A program made the translations under genes and the position numbers. DNA of 43,345 nt from a bacterium. Its GTDB lineage: Bacteria > UBA10199 > DSSB01. A model generated the notes under the pieces. The model searched no databases and had not been told where the DNA came from. It was given only the letters and a program-made list of their open reading frames with translations. Below are positions 1 to 10,347 of this stretch, one piece after another (positions within the stretch are counted from its first letter, which is position 1; every line of letters starts with the position of its first letter). Location of the stretch: the NCBI GenBank assembly GCA_035281585.1, contig DATEDP010000111.1, positions 1 to 43,345 of the forward strand, read 5' to 3'.

Positions 1-184
1 CTTTCATTTGGTCGTTCTTGTCCAAATTCAGGTTCAAGTCTTTGGCGAAGCGGGGGAAAAAAGTGCGACGGGTCACTTTGGCTTCGACGGTGGGACGGAT
101 GACCTTGGCTTCCGCCTGGGTGGCAATAAGGCATACCAGGAAAAGGCCAACTTGTAGTGGGCGCCCTTTCATTCCCCTCGCCAT
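1..184 (-). CDS. N-terminus of an exported protein (truncated by window edge)
   Basis: The minus strand is open from an ATG at 184 (or a second in-frame ATG at 172) to the window edge, about 60 codons. The encoded start is a classic Sec signal peptide: basic n-region (KGR), hydrophobic core VGLFLVCLIA, then TQAEA as a likely cleavage site. The visible mature part (KVIRPTVEAKVTRRTFF...) matches nothing I recognise. The ATG at 172 follows a purine-rich GCGAGGGGA; the ATG at 184 follows GGGTGG, so the start is undecided. It is divergent from the thioesterase gene at 275. The overlapping plus-strand frame at 18-278 has no such features and is a shadow. Confidence 0.6.
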   Translation of the reverse strand, partial: MARGMKGRPLQVGLFLVCLIATQAEAKVIRPTVEAKVTRRTFFPRFAKDLNLNLDKNDQMK

Positions 185-261
185 TTCCACCCGGTTCGCC
201 ATTCTCCCATCGAGGACCAGGGACGGCGAGAAATTTCTTTCGGGAAGGGATTTGCATTTGA

Positions 262-267
262 TAAAAT
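262..267 (+). promoter_or_regulatory. -10-like hexamer TAAAAT, probable leaderless start
   Basis: TAAAAT ends 7 nt before the ATG at 275. The bases just before the ATG (TTTTCCCC) cannot act as a Shine-Dalgarno. Transcription from this box would begin at or next to the start codon. No convincing -35 is visible. Confidence 0.4.
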
Positions 268-274
268 TTTCCCC

Positions 275-784
275 ATGAGCGCCGAAATCCTCAACCAAAC
301 CCACCTCGCTCACAATACCTGCTTCGGCTGTGGCCATGAGAATCCCCATGGCTTGCACATCCGGATTTTCCGCGATGAAGAAAATCCCGAACGGCTGCGT
401 GGCGTCCTGCATCCGAAGACCCACATGACCGGATTTCCGGGGATCACTCACGGCGGACTGCTCTATACAGCTCTGGATTGCATGGGAGCCTGGGTGCCGA
501 AGATGCTGCGGCCGGGGAGCCAGGCGCTGTGGCTGCTTCGCACCGCCACCTTGACTTATCACAAGCCGGCCTTTCCCGAGCGGGACATCCAGCTGCTGGG
601 ATGGATCGAGAGCGAGGGTTCCGCCAAAGAAGCCATGACGGTTCACGTCGAGGCCCGCGACGAGAGCGGCGTCCTGCTGGCCGACGGGGCTTTCAAGGTA
701 ATCCCGGTTCCGCTCGATAAATTCCAAAAGATCACCGGTATCGCCTCAATCCCGGAAAACTGGCAGGACTTCTTCAAGCTCTAA
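275..784 (+). CDS. PaaI-type hotdog-fold thioesterase
   Basis: A 169-residue single-domain protein of the 4HBT/PaaI superfamily, which hydrolyses acyl-CoA thioesters in the cytoplasm. The N-terminus carries the CFGCG signature (C16, C19) with NPHGLHI, common in one branch of this family. The hotdog active-site helix is visible as [10 protein letters not shown] (H59 to D68). The substrate cannot be read from sequence. It is followed 2 nt later by the pyrophosphatase gene, so the two are probably co-transcribed; a thioesterase/PPase pair has no obvious joint pathway. No Shine-Dalgarno precedes the start. Confidence 0.85.
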   Translation: MSAEILNQTHLAHNTCFGCGHENPHGLHIRIFRDEENPERLRGVLHPKTHMTGFPGITHGGLLYTALDCMGAWVPKMLRPGSQALWLLRTATLTYHKPAFPERDIQLLGWIESEGSAKEAMTVHVEARDESGVLLADGAFKVIPVPLDKFQKITGIASIPENWQDFFKL

Positions 785-786
785 TC

Positions 787-1410
787 ATGTCTCAGCGTCG
801 TTCCAATCCCATCAGCCTCTTTCGCCCTCATCCCTGGCACGGCCTGGAACCCGGTTCCGCCGCCACCGGCATCCTCAACGCCTATATCGAGATCACGCCC
901 TTCGACTTGGTGAAATACGAAGTCGACAAAAACACCGGCTATCTCCACGTCGACCGGCCCCAGCGCAGCAGCTCCCAGCCGCCGACGCTCTACGGTTTCG
1001 TGCCCCGCACTTACTGCGGCGAAAGGACCCGGAGGCTGGCGCCGAAGTCGAAGCGGGGCGACGGCGATCCGCTGGATATTTGCGTGCTGAGCGAGCGCGA
1101 AATCAGCCGGGCCGAGATCCTGCTGCGGGCCCGGGTCGTCGGCGGCTTGCAGATGGTGGATCACGGCGAGGCCGACGACAAGATTGTCGCGGTTTTGGAA
1201 GGCGATTACCTTTGGGGCCGGGCCCGGGAGATTCGCGATCTGCCGCCGGTCCTGATCGAGCGCTTGCAGCATTATTTCCTGACCTACAAGCTGGTTCCGG
1301 GCCAGCCGGCCAAGACCCGCATCGAACGGGTCTACGGGCGCTCCCACGCCCTCAAGGTCGTCCGGGCGGCGATGGCCGATTACCGCGAAAAATTCGAAAA
1401 GGGAATCTAG
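787..1410 (+). CDS. ppa: Family I inorganic pyrophosphatase
   Basis: A 207-residue cytoplasmic enzyme hydrolysing PPi to two phosphates, pulling biosynthetic reactions forward. The family I metal-binding signature is intact as DGDPLD (D92, D94, D97). Upstream [11 protein letters not shown] matches the usual YGFIPqT..D region with a variant ending. The length fits, with about 30 extra N-terminal residues compared with the E. coli enzyme. The C-terminal region ([10 protein letters not shown]) is basic, as in the lineage that includes organellar-type PPases. It lies directly behind the thioesterase and converges on the hydrolase gene, with 6 nt between stop codons. Confidence 0.92.
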   Translation: MSQRRSNPISLFRPHPWHGLEPGSAATGILNAYIEITPFDLVKYEVDKNTGYLHVDRPQRSSSQPPTLYGFVPRTYCGERTRRLAPKSKRGDGDPLDICVLSEREISRAEILLRARVVGGLQMVDHGEADDKIVAVLEGDYLWGRAREIRDLPPVLIERLQHYFLTYKLVPGQPAKTRIERVYGRSHALKVVRAAMADYREKFEKGI

Positions 1411-1416
1411 CTCGCC

Positions 1417-2802
1417 TTATTCTCGAATATCGACGTTCGCCGGAAGATCGTGGACCTGGGCGTAGCCCGGCGTCAGGTACTTCATGTAGCTGCCTTCGCC
1501 TTCCAGGAACTTCTTGAAAAACCCGATCGTGTAGTTTTCCAGCACCGGCTGCATGGTGTCGTAGTTCGGAGGCGGCTCGTCATGGGAGGCGTCGGAATTC
1601 CAAACGTCGTTCCCCTCGAAGAGGGCGATCAGCGGGTCGCCGCCCAGGAACTCATCGGTCAAACCGTCGGCCGGATCGGTGTCGAGCGAGCGATTCGAAT
1701 CGGGGCTGGTTCCGACCTTGTCGCAAATGTTGCGGCCGCCGCCGAAAGCTCGGGCCACCAAAACGCTGAAGAGCTCGCCTTGGTTCCAATAGGTGCAGGC
1801 CTGGATGGCCGGCGCGCTCATCGCCGCCGAGTTGCAGGCCCGGACGCAAGCGCCGGTGGTCGGATCGATGAGACAGTTCGGCGTCGTTGGCGTGATCATA
1901 TTGACCAAGGGTTCGACTTGGTTCGGATCCAGGGCCAGGGCGGCTTCCCGGGTTTCCTCGATCGCCAAGCAAAGGTCGGATTGGTAGCTGAAGTGCAGCG
2001 CGTTGGGTGTTTGGACCAAGATCCGCGGCGACGCGTTGACCGTCGTTTCGAAAATCTCGGGCATGGTCACGATGCCGGAGACCATCCGGGTTCCGCCCAT
2101 AATCAAGTAGGGAATGGCGAGGCTGGCGATTTCTTCCAGGGTATTGTCGCGGCTCGGTTCATAGAGGACCATGGCTTTGAAGCGGGGATCGGCGGCGATG
2201 CCTTGGGCCGCCCAGCCCGAGGTCGCGGCCAAGGCCGCGCGGCCGCCGGCCGAGAAGCCGGAGAGGCCGATCCGCTCGGAATCGATGCTGGCGGCCACCG
2301 GATTGCCGGCCGACAAGGCGAAATCGAGGAGCAGCGAAGTGTCCACGACCCGCGCGACGTTGTTCGCCGAATGGCGCTGGACGATGACGATGAATCCGTG
2401 GCTGGCCATCAGCTCTTGCAAGGGCATTTGGGCGATCCGCTGGGCGTCGACGCCGGCGGCGTTTCCGCCGTGGTTATACACCACCAAGGGGAACAATCCG
2501 GCCGCCGGCGCGGCGTTCTGGACGGCGCATAAAGGCGAGCTCCGCTCGAAGCTTCCGCCGACTCCTATAATGGTGTACTTCGTGTCGCAGTCGGCGGGAG
2601 CCGAAGTCGGATAAAAGAGTTGGACTCGGGCCAAGCGGCCTCCGCTCATCGGCACGTTGTCGATCGTCCGAATGCCGACATTATAGGGGCCCTTCTGATC
2701 GGGCGGGGCGGCCTTGGCCTTGCCATAAACCTGGGAGGAAAGCCCCAGCGCTAGAATCATCGTCAATACAACCCGGAAGAATACACTCGTGCCTTGACCC
2801 AT
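1417..2802 (-). CDS. Secreted alpha/beta hydrolase (PAF-acetylhydrolase/chlorophyllase-like)
   Basis: A 461-residue protein with a Sec signal peptide (hydrophobic VVLTMILALGLSSQVYG, cleavage near residue 28). An alpha/beta hydrolase core follows: the oxyanion segment LVVYNHGG near 107-113 and the nucleophile elbow GFSAG with S184. The family includes secreted lipases and esterases of the PAF-AH/dienelactone type; the substrate is unknown. An inserted region around residues 290-370 is Cys-rich (CLIDPTTGACVRAC) and may be disulfide-bonded, consistent with export. A strong ribosome site (GGGGAGG) and a TATAAT box lie upstream, so it has its own promoter although it follows the E1 gene in the same direction. 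Confidence 0.82.
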   Translation of the reverse strand: MGQGTSVFFRVVLTMILALGLSSQVYGKAKAAPPDQKGPYNVGIRTIDNVPMSGGRLARVQLFYPTSAPADCDTKYTIIGVGGSFERSSPLCAVQNAAPAAGLFPLVVYNHGGNAAGVDAQRIAQMPLQELMASHGFIVIVQRHSANNVARVVDTSLLLDFALSAGNPVAASIDSERIGLSGFSAGGRAALAATSGWAAQGIAADPRFKAMVLYEPSRDNTLEEIASLAIPYLIMGGTRMVSGIVTMPEIFETTVNASPRILVQTPNALHFSYQSDLCLAIEETREAALALDPNQVEPLVNMITPTTPNCLIDPTTGACVRACNSAAMSAPAIQACTYWNQGELFSVLVARAFGGGRNICDKVGTSPDSNRSLDTDPADGLTDEFLGGDPLIALFEGNDVWNSDASHDEPPPNYDTMQPVLENYTIGFFKKFLEGEGSYMKYLTPGYAQVHDLPANVDIRE

Positions 2803-2824
2803 AGGAGCCTCCCCATTCGAGTGA

Positions 2825-2830
2825 ATTATA
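2825..2830 (-). promoter_or_regulatory. -10 box TATAAT for the secreted hydrolase
   Basis: A perfect TATAAT on the minus strand, 22 nt before the ATG at 2802, with the ribosome site GGGGAGG between them. No good -35 is visible at 16-18 nt spacing, so an activator may be needed. Confidence 0.5.
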
Positions 2831-2930
2831 ATGACGGTGGAAAGGTGGCCGATCGTGATTCAAGCCGCCGAACCCCCCTATATCCCCTGGTGAAATGATC
2901 TCGAAAAAAAATGGGAATGGCAATGCTGAA

Positions 2931-5900
2931 TTACTGAACTATTCGGAGGGCCTCGGCGAGGATCTTCTTTCCGGTCACCATGACTTCGTGCTCCATGCCG
3001 CGGTGCTGGGGAATGCCCGGCACCGGCTCCATGCCGAGGACCTTGCTTCGCACGCCGCGCTCAGGCAGCGCCTCGATGACCTGGCCTTGGATTTCCCGAC
3101 CCAAGCTCGCGAAGACCCGATCTTGATGCACGACCAGCAGACGACCGGTTTTCTCCACGCTCTTCAAGACCGTCGCCATGTCCGGCGGGACGATGGTCCG
3201 CAGGTCGATCAGCTCGACGTCGATGCCCCGTGCCACCATCTCGTCCAGCACCTTCAAAGCCTCGGCGTGGGCCAAACCCCAGGTGACGATCGTCAAGTCG
3301 CGGCCCTCGCGGCGGACCGCGGCCTGGCCGAGCGGCACCCGGAAATCCTTGGGCAGGTCGGGAATGGCCCGGCGGAGGCTGATGTCCTTGGTGTAGGCGG
3401 CGAGCTCGGCCTTGTCGCTGGGCTCGTTGGGGAAGGCGTCGCCGATGGCTTGGCGATAGAGGGCCTTGGGCTCGAAGAAAATCACCGGGCCGGCGTATTC
3501 GGCGGCCGAGCGGATCAGACCGTAGGCGTCGCGGCTGGTCGAAGGCGCGACGATAGTCAGGCCGGGGATGGCGGCGTAGAGGCCTTCGAGCGGCGTCGAG
3601 TGATAGACCGCTCCGCCGATGCCGGGCTCGACCGGCAGGCGAAGATTCCAGTTCGCTTGGCGGCTGCCGCCCGAGGTCCAGAGCAGGTTGCCGGCTTTGA
3701 TCATCCAATGGAGGGCCGAAGTCGAGTAATCGCCGAATTGAATCTCGGGGAAGGCGACGGCCCCGGGGTGCATCGCAAAGCCCAGGCCGATGCCGACGAT
3801 GGCCGGCTCGTTGATCGGCGCATCGGTGACCCGGCCGGGGAAGAGCTCCCAAAGGCCGGCGGTGGCTTGCATGACGCCGCCCTTCATGCCGGTGTCCTGG
3901 CCGTTCACCCAAGTCAGGGGGTTGCTCTCGATCACGTCGCGGAGGGCGGCGCGAATGGCGCCGTTGATGATGACGGCGGTGGGCCGGCCAACCAAGGGCG
4001 GCTCCTGGGCCTGGGCATAGGGTAGGCGGATATCGCTCGACATTTCGACCAGGGTCGGCTCGGGCTCGGCGGCCACTTCGCTCCAAACGCGGTCCAGCTC
4101 GGCCTTGGCCGCTTCGCCGATCTCGCCAAGGCGATGGCCGCTGAAAAAGCTGGGGGAGCCGGAAACTTCCCGGCGCCGCAGGACTTCGTCCTCGCCCAGC
4201 AGGCCTTGCTTGACCATGGACTCGCTCAGCTCGAGCAGCGGGTCGCGCTGCTTGAAGTCGAAGGGCCAATTGGCGGCCGAGCTATGGGCGTTGAGCCGGG
4301 GCAGGTTTTGCACCCAGACCAGCACCGGCATCTGCCTCTCCTTGGCGGCCGAAACGGCGACTCGATAGGTTTGGTAGACGTCGATGAAGTCGTTGCCGTC
4401 GCAGGTGTAGAACTTGGCGCCGAAGGCCTTGGCGTAGGATTGAAGGTCGCTCAAAGCCCGGCCCGAGGCCGGCTCGACGCTGATCGCCATCTGGTTGTCG
4501 AGCACGCCGATCACCACCGGCAAGTTGCGGGTGCTGAAGCCCATCACCGCCGCGCCGGTCATCGCTTCGTGAAAATCGCTCAAAGCCATCGAGCCGTCGC
4601 CCAACTCGGCATAGACCACGGCGTCGCGGTGGCCGGCCTGCTGCAGGGCCCGGGCATAGCCCACCGCCACCGAGAGATTGCGGCCGACCTCGCTGTGGGC
4701 CGGCAAGATGTTGCGCTCCAGATCGTTGAAGTGGGAGGCAGTCTGGCGGCCCCGGCTCCAAGTGTCGGTCCCGCGGCTCAGCTGCTGGCGGATATAATCG
4801 CGGAAGAAATGATCGTAGCCCTGGAGCTCCGACCAGAGTCCGGCCAAAGTGCCGGAACGGTAATGGGGGCTGATCGCGAAGGCCCGGGGATTGACCTCAT
4901 GGTGGAAGGCGAAGGCCGCGGCGGTGCCTTGAATTTCATGGCCGGCATCGGTGACGGCGAAGGCGAACTCGTCGCGCTGGTAATGCTGGTAGATCTTCTG
5001 GGTGAAGACCCGTTCCTTGACCATGTGGCGGTAGGCGGCGCGCAGGACCTCGGAGGTCAATTCGGGAAATTGGTCCTGCATGACCTCCCAGTCGTCGAGG
5101 CTCGTCCGCTCGATCGGCCGCATCCGGGTGGGATCGCGGCCGGCGGCTCGGGCGTCGAGCGCCGGGTAAGCGGCGCCGTTCAAATGGTGGAGCCGGTCCA
5201 AATAATGGGCGGCGTCGGATTTCGCGGTGCGGGCGAGGACGAGGAAATCGTAAGCCACCATGCGATCCAATTCGCCGTCGGGCGGGAGGAGGCGGTGGGC
5301 CTGGAGCAGGGATTTGTAGCTCTGTCCAGGAGTCTCGTCGCCGAAGCGCTCGCAAAACCAATTCAAGGCTTCGGGCAAGGAGGCGATGTTTGGCGGGGGC
5401 ACGAATTCACGGAGGACGATCGGCAGGTCCGCCACCCGGTCGAGGACGAAGCGAGCGTAGAGCTCGCGGTCGCTTCTTTCCAAACCCGATTCCTCGGTGA
5501 GCAGGCGCCGGGCTCGGGCGAAATCGCCGACCGGTTGGCGCAGCGGACAGGCCTCACCCGGATTCTCTTCGACGAGCTGGGGCTGGAGCTTGGGCACCGA
5601 CCGGGGAGCGGTCTGAGGAAAAGTGCGGATCGGCAGCCGGGCTTCGGGATTCCCCTCGCCGTCGGATTCCATGTGAACGCTGTGTTCCCGGCCGAGGCGT
5701 TCCAGCAGCGAAATGCGCGGCGCCGGTACGGCGCCGGCGGCGGCCAGAGCCGGCGTCATGCCCATTCCGGCCAGCGGGCGGGGAGTCGGAGCCGAGTTTT
5801 GAGTGCGGACCGTCATCTCCCGCTCCCAAGCGGTGAAACCCTCGCCCAGCAAGCCCCGGCCCAGCCGGATGCCGGCCGAGAGGCTCAGCATGGTGGCCAA

Positions 5901-6662
5901 GATGTCGGCGATTTCATGGCGCTGCTCGTCGGCCGGGCGGAGGCCGGCCGCGGCTTCCAAGCGATGGCTCGCCAACATGCCGGTGAACATCGAAGCTTGG
6001 GCGAAGGCCTGGCGGCCGAAGCCGAGGCCGGTAGCGGCATAAGCTTGACTGCCCAAGGCGCCGAAGGTCTTCAAGGCTCCCAAGGTGAGAGTCGCCGAGA
6101 GCAAATCTTGTCCCAAGCTGCGGGCCGGTTGAATTCCTTCCATCGCGTGGAGGCCGCGGCTGGAGAGCGCGAAGGCCGGGACTTCGGCGGCGAAACCGGT
6201 CAAGCCGGCGCCGAGTCGGGCGCCGAGGCCGCGGGTCAGCAGGCTCGCCTCGCTGGCGGCCATTCGGCCCAGGGCCGCGCCGCGGGCCAGTTGAAAAACG
6301 GTCGAGCCCAGGATCATCGGAGCGATCAGCTTGGGATCGCTGACTTCACGGCGAACTCGCTGGAAGATCGTCTCGGCATGCTGGCCAAAGCTTCCCTGAC
6401 CGAGCAGGGCGGCCAGTTCGCGGCCGGCCTTGCGGCGGCTTTCTTCGGGGACGCTCCCGCCCTGTTCCACGATCCAAGAGAGCAGCCCGCTGGCCTCTTG
6501 GTCCCGGCCCTTGGCCGAATGGCGCTGGGCGACCTGGATGAGGCCGGACCAAAAAAGCTCCGGATCGGATTCTTTGGCAAGGGATTGAACTTCCGGCGAC
6601 AGGTCGGGGCCGGCCTGCCTCAATATAAAGGATGGAATGCGCGATAAAACTTCACGGCTCAT
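2931..6662 (-). CDS. Fused alpha+beta E1 of a TPP-dependent 2-oxoacid dehydrogenase with extra N-terminal domain
   Basis: 1243 residues. Residues ~535-850 are an E1-alpha domain with the thiamine-diphosphate motif GDGS at 688-691 and the closing Asn of LDNQ at 723. Residues ~890-1243 are an E1-beta transketolase domain (VNGQDTGMKGG, DAPINEPAIVGIGLG, FPEIQFGDY). Fused alpha/beta E1 proteins are known for the branched-chain/pyruvate class, but are about 650-700 residues. Here about 390-500 extra N-terminal residues precede: a helical region (1-100), then Ala/Gly-rich hydrophobic helices (100-300) that may associate with membrane. No E2 or E3 gene is in the window. E1 decarboxylates the 2-oxo acid and passes the acyl group to lipoyl-E2; the substrate is not determinable. 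Ribosome site GAAGGGG. Confidence 0.85.
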   Translation of the reverse strand: MSREVLSRIPSFILRQAGPDLSPEVQSLAKESDPELFWSGLIQVAQRHSAKGRDQEASGLLSWIVEQGGSVPEESRRKAGRELAALLGQGSFGQHAETIFQRVRREVSDPKLIAPMILGSTVFQLARGAALGRMAASEASLLTRGLGARLGAGLTGFAAEVPAFALSSRGLHAMEGIQPARSLGQDLLSATLTLGALKTFGALGSQAYAATGLGFGRQAFAQASMFTGMLASHRLEAAAGLRPADEQRHEIADILATMLSLSAGIRLGRGLLGEGFTAWEREMTVRTQNSAPTPRPLAGMGMTPALAAAGAVPAPRISLLERLGREHSVHMESDGEGNPEARLPIRTFPQTAPRSVPKLQPQLVEENPGEACPLRQPVGDFARARRLLTEESGLERSDRELYARFVLDRVADLPIVLREFVPPPNIASLPEALNWFCERFGDETPGQSYKSLLQAHRLLPPDGELDRMVAYDFLVLARTAKSDAAHYLDRLHHLNGAAYPALDARAAGRDPTRMRPIERTSLDDWEVMQDQFPELTSEVLRAAYRHMVKERVFTQKIYQHYQRDEFAFAVTDAGHEIQGTAAAFAFHHEVNPRAFAISPHYRSGTLAGLWSELQGYDHFFRDYIRQQLSRGTDTWSRGRQTASHFNDLERNILPAHSEVGRNLSVAVGYARALQQAGHRDAVVYAELGDGSMALSDFHEAMTGAAVMGFSTRNLPVVIGVLDNQMAISVEPASGRALSDLQSYAKAFGAKFYTCDGNDFIDVYQTYRVAVSAAKERQMPVLVWVQNLPRLNAHSSAANWPFDFKQRDPLLELSESMVKQGLLGEDEVLRRREVSGSPSFFSGHRLGEIGEAAKAELDRVWSEVAAEPEPTLVEMSSDIRLPYAQAQEPPLVGRPTAVIINGAIRAALRDVIESNPLTWVNGQDTGMKGGVMQATAGLWELFPGRVTDAPINEPAIVGIGLGFAMHPGAVAFPEIQFGDYSTSALHWMIKAGNLLWTSGGSRQANWNLRLPVEPGIGGAVYHSTPLEGLYAAIPGLTIVAPSTSRDAYGLIRSAAEYAGPVIFFEPKALYRQAIGDAFPNEPSDKAELAAYTKDISLRRAIPDLPKDFRVPLGQAAVRREGRDLTIVTWGLAHAEALKVLDEMVARGIDVELIDLRTIVPPDMATVLKSVEKTGRLLVVHQDRVFASLGREIQGQVIEALPERGVRSKVLGMEPVPGIPQHRGMEHEVMVTGKKILAEALRIVQ

Positions 6663-6751
6663 GCGGGCCCCTTCGCAGAGTTCAAGAGTAAGCGATGTGG
6701 TCGATTAGTGGCTTTTCGGGCTCTTGCCAAGAGAGTTTCGAGCAAAAGGGC

Positions 6752-6773
6752 GAAATTCTGCGTTCAGAATTTC
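6752..6773 (-). terminator. Perfect 9-bp hairpin downstream of the beta-helix gene
   Basis: Arms GAAATTCTG and CAGAATTTC around a 4-nt loop lie 50 nt after the stop of the beta-helix gene and 90 nt before the E1 start. On the minus strand it is followed by CGCCCTTTTG, a poor U-tract. It overlaps a second inverted repeat, GTTCAG-N6-CTGAAC (6762-6779), so an operator is the alternative reading. Confidence 0.35.
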
Positions 6774-6822
6774 CTGAACGATCACAATGAATTGCCCGAT
6801 CTATCGAGCTCCGGCTGGGTGC

Positions 6823-8445
6823 CTAGCGGCCCTTGGCTCTTCGGAGCCGGAAGCCCAAGCCGGCCAAGGCCGTGAGCAGCAGCAAGGTCGAGGCGGCATT
6901 CGCGCGGGTCGAGCCCGGGTTGAGCGAGCAGCCGCCGTCGCCCTCGAGATCCTCGGGGATTCCCTCGCAGACCGCGCCGTCGCCGGTGCACTGATCGTCG
7001 ATGGTGTCGGGATCGCCGTCGTCGCAGCTGGTCCCGGCATCGGCGAAGAGACATTCGTCGGTGCAGCACTCTTGGCTCGGCTCGCACTCTTCGCCCGGGC
7101 CCACCGTGCCGTCGCCGCAGATCACCGCTTCATAAGCGCCGATGTCGCAGGCATCGCCTTGAGGGCGAGCCACGCCGCGCTGATCGGTGTCGGGGCAGTC
7201 GGCATTGTCGCCGGCGTTGATCGCCGGGCTGTTGGCGTCGAGCGCGTGGGTCTCGGTGCTGCCGGGAGCGTTCAAGGCCAGGGCCGCCAGCAGCGGATCC
7301 TGGCCGGTGATGTCGGAGCCGGAGAGCCCGGTGCAATCGGTGTCGTCGGTCACCAGGTTGAAGCCGTTGGAAGCCAGGCTGATTCCGCTGACCGAGCAGT
7401 CGGCGGCGCCGGCGCCACTGGCATTATTGGCGATGAGGGTGTTGTTGAGCGTCACCGAGGCGCCGGGATTGCTCAAGGAGACGAAGATGCCGCCGCCCTC
7501 GCCGCCGTTGCCGTTCAGGTCGGCGTCGTTGTCGGCCAGAGTGACGTTGGTGAGGGTGGCGTGGATGACCGCCGATTGGCTGCATTCGGCGCAATCGTCG
7601 GAGATCCAAATGCCGCCGCCGTTCTCGTTGGTCTGGTTGCCGCTGATCGTGACGTTGGTCAGCGTCACCGTGAAATCGGTGCCGTCGAAGAGGCTCGACC
7701 CGTCGAAGATCCCGATGCCGCCACCGCCTTCGTCGGCGTCGCCGGCGGTGTTGAGCTTCTGGTTGTTGGAAAAGGTGCTGTTGTTGATCGTCAGGATGCC
7801 GTTGTCGACACCGCCACCGAAATTGAGGCCGGCGCCGACCACGTCGTCGCCCGGCGCGGTGACATTGCCCGAGATCGTGCTGTTATTGATCGTCAGCTCC
7901 TCGGCGAAGCCGCTGATGCCGCGGCCCCGGCCGGTGATGACGGTGTCGGAGACGGTCAAGGTGCCGCGGTGCTGGATGATTTTATCGGCGAAAAATCCGG
8001 TGTTGCCGGTTTGGGTCAAGGTCAAGCCCGAAACCGAATAGCTCCGGGGCTGCTCCTCGGCATCGAACCAAAAGATCGTGTTGCTGCCGCCGTCGATGCT
8101 GATCGTCAAAGCCTCGGCGCCGGGCCCGACGATGGAGACCGGCGAGAAGATCGTCGGGAGGCCGAAGGAGTCGCCGGCGATGATCGTCAGCGGCGAGCTG
8201 AGCGAGGCGGAAAAGGTGATCGTGTCGGCGTCGTCGTTGAGGTCGGCGGCCTTGATCGCGTCGCGCAGCGAGCAGGTTCCGGCCGAGCCGCTGCAGGCTC
8301 CGTCGCTGCAATCGGCCGCGCTGCCGGTGCCGTCGTCGGCTTGCTCGTTGACGCAAAAAGTGGCGGCGGGGGCCGAATTGGGGTGGATGGCGAGAAAAGC
8401 CGGCAGAGCCAATAGAAACAGCCAAGTGTTCCTTGGAAAACGCAT
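6823..8445 (-). CDS. Secreted parallel beta-helix protein with Cys-rich repeat and C-terminal GGC anchor
   Basis: A 540-residue cell-surface protein. It has a signal peptide (residues 1-27, [13 protein letters not shown] core). A beta-helix region follows, opening with the CSLRDAI motif typical of polymorphic-outer-membrane/choice-of-anchor type proteins and running through repeats of the type [11 protein letters not shown]. Then comes a Myxococcus-type Cys-rich segment ([19 protein letters not shown], about 443-480). The end is GDGGCSL, a hydrophobic helix and RLRRAKGR, the layout of a C-terminal sorting/anchor signal with a Cys. The function is structural or adhesive by inference. A good ribosome site (GGAGGT) precedes the start. 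The same anchor type recurs in the delta-60 protein at 18.9 kb. Confidence 0.82.
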   Translation of the reverse strand: MRFPRNTWLFLLALPAFLAIHPNSAPAATFCVNEQADDGTGSAADCSDGACSGSAGTCSLRDAIKAADLNDDADTITFSASLSSPLTIIAGDSFGLPTIFSPVSIVGPGAEALTISIDGGSNTIFWFDAEEQPRSYSVSGLTLTQTGNTGFFADKIIQHRGTLTVSDTVITGRGRGISGFAEELTINNSTISGNVTAPGDDVVGAGLNFGGGVDNGILTINNSTFSNNQKLNTAGDADEGGGGIGIFDGSSLFDGTDFTVTLTNVTISGNQTNENGGGIWISDDCAECSQSAVIHATLTNVTLADNDADLNGNGGEGGGIFVSLSNPGASVTLNNTLIANNASGAGAADCSVSGISLASNGFNLVTDDTDCTGLSGSDITGQDPLLAALALNAPGSTETHALDANSPAINAGDNADCPDTDQRGVARPQGDACDIGAYEAVICGDGTVGPGEECEPSQECCTDECLFADAGTSCDDGDPDTIDDQCTGDGAVCEGIPEDLEGDGGCSLNPGSTRANAASTLLLLTALAGLGFRLRRAKGR

Positions 8446-8568
8446 AGTACCTCCGTGGCCCTTATCCCGAACGGGCCGACTTTAGGGCTAAGACCGCGGT
8501 TCTGCAATGAAAATTATGGCCAAGTCCCGGGCTTTGACCGACAATGCCGCTTTAATCAGGAGTGTGCG

Positions 8569-9585
<1,017 letters not shown>

Positions 9586-9592
9586 ATTCCTT

Positions 9593-9632
9593 TTCATCGA
9601 CAATTCATCGAGCCTTCATCGCGGCTTCATCG
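9593..9632 (+). promoter_or_regulatory. Four 11-nt direct repeats of TTCATCG, OmpR/PhoB-type site
   Basis: TTCATCG occurs at 9593, 9604, 9615 and 9626, exactly 11 nt apart, each followed by a variable 4-nt spacer. Head-to-tail 7-nt half-sites with 4-nt spacers are how PhoB/PhoP/OmpR-family response regulators bind. The array ends 22 nt before the ATG of the M74-like gene, where an activator would contact polymerase in place of a -35. The specific regulator is unknown. Confidence 0.55.
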
Positions 9633-9654
9633 CGAGGGGCCAGTCTAGCCTCCG

Positions 9655-10341
9655 ATGAAAGCTTTTTTTGTCGCGGCTTGTTCGCTGCTTGGGCTGGGGT
9701 CGCCGGTCTTCGCCGCCGAGCCGCCCGAAAGCCGCTGTTTCGGGAAACCGGCCCAGGGGCGGATCGAGGGCGCTTGGCGCCTGCCCCTCTTCGGTCCCAA
9801 TTTCCAAGCCTATTCGGTCTTGGGCTGGGCCCTGGGCCGAAGCTATGTCCACAGCCGAGTCCATCGCGTCATCCTGACGGCCTATGCTCGGCTGGAAAGG
9901 CCCGATTCCAACTTCAATTATATTTATGGGGAGACCGGCTTGGAGGCCGGCGGCGAATTTTGGCCCCATGTCACGCATCAGAACGGCTTATCCGTCGACT
10001 TCATGGTGCCGGTGAGGAATGAGCGGGGGAAGCCGGTGGACTTCCCGGGCCGGGTCTGGAATCGCTTCGGTTACGATTTGGAATTCGACGCCGAGGGTCG
10101 AGTGCCGGGCTACCGGATCGATTTCGAAGCCTTGGCCGAGCATCTCTTCGAGCTGCACCGTGCCGCCCGGCGCGAGGGCATCGGCATCCGGCTGGTGATC
10201 TTCGATCCCGCATTGACCGAGCGGCTCTTCGAGACCCGGCACGGCCCTTACTTGGCCAAGCACGTCCGCTTTCTGCGCCGGCCGGCCCGCTGGCGCCATG
10301 ACGAGCATTATCACGTCGATTTTAAGGTTCCCTGCTCTTGA
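9655..10341 (+). CDS. Secreted murein endopeptidase of the MepA (M74) type
   Basis: 228 residues with a signal peptide (FFVAACSLLGLGSPVFA, cleaved near 20). The M74/LAS zinc-peptidase residues are visible: HQNGLSVD (H108, D115) and a C-terminal HDEHYHV (H215, H218, H220). MepA-family enzymes cut D-Ala-mDAP cross-links in peptidoglycan; location in the periplasm fits the signal peptide. Similar deltaproteobacterial proteins are sometimes labelled 'replication initiation protein', which the motifs do not support. No Shine-Dalgarno precedes the ATG; the four-repeat array upstream suggests control by a response regulator. Confidence 0.75.
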   Translation: MKAFFVAACSLLGLGSPVFAAEPPESRCFGKPAQGRIEGAWRLPLFGPNFQAYSVLGWALGRSYVHSRVHRVILTAYARLERPDSNFNYIYGETGLEAGGEFWPHVTHQNGLSVDFMVPVRNERGKPVDFPGRVWNRFGYDLEFDAEGRVPGYRIDFEALAEHLFELHRAARREGIGIRLVIFDPALTERLFETRHGPYLAKHVRFLRRPARWRHDEHYHVDFKVPCS

Positions 10342-10347
10342 GAAGGC

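Noticed and set aside
1681-1720. A GATTCGAATC stretch resembling a tRNA T-loop
   Set aside because: It lies within the hydrolase coding region and no acceptor, D or anticodon arms can be folded around it.
4134-6647. An 837-codon plus-strand open frame opposite the E1 gene
   Set aside because: The minus strand encodes conserved E1 motifs throughout; this frame is low-complexity (G, A, R, V, D) and arises from GC-rich codon bias.
6787-8415. A 542-codon plus-strand frame opposite the beta-helix gene
   Set aside because: Its repeats mirror the beta-helix repeats; it has no ribosome site or known domain, and the minus strand has signal peptide and anchor.
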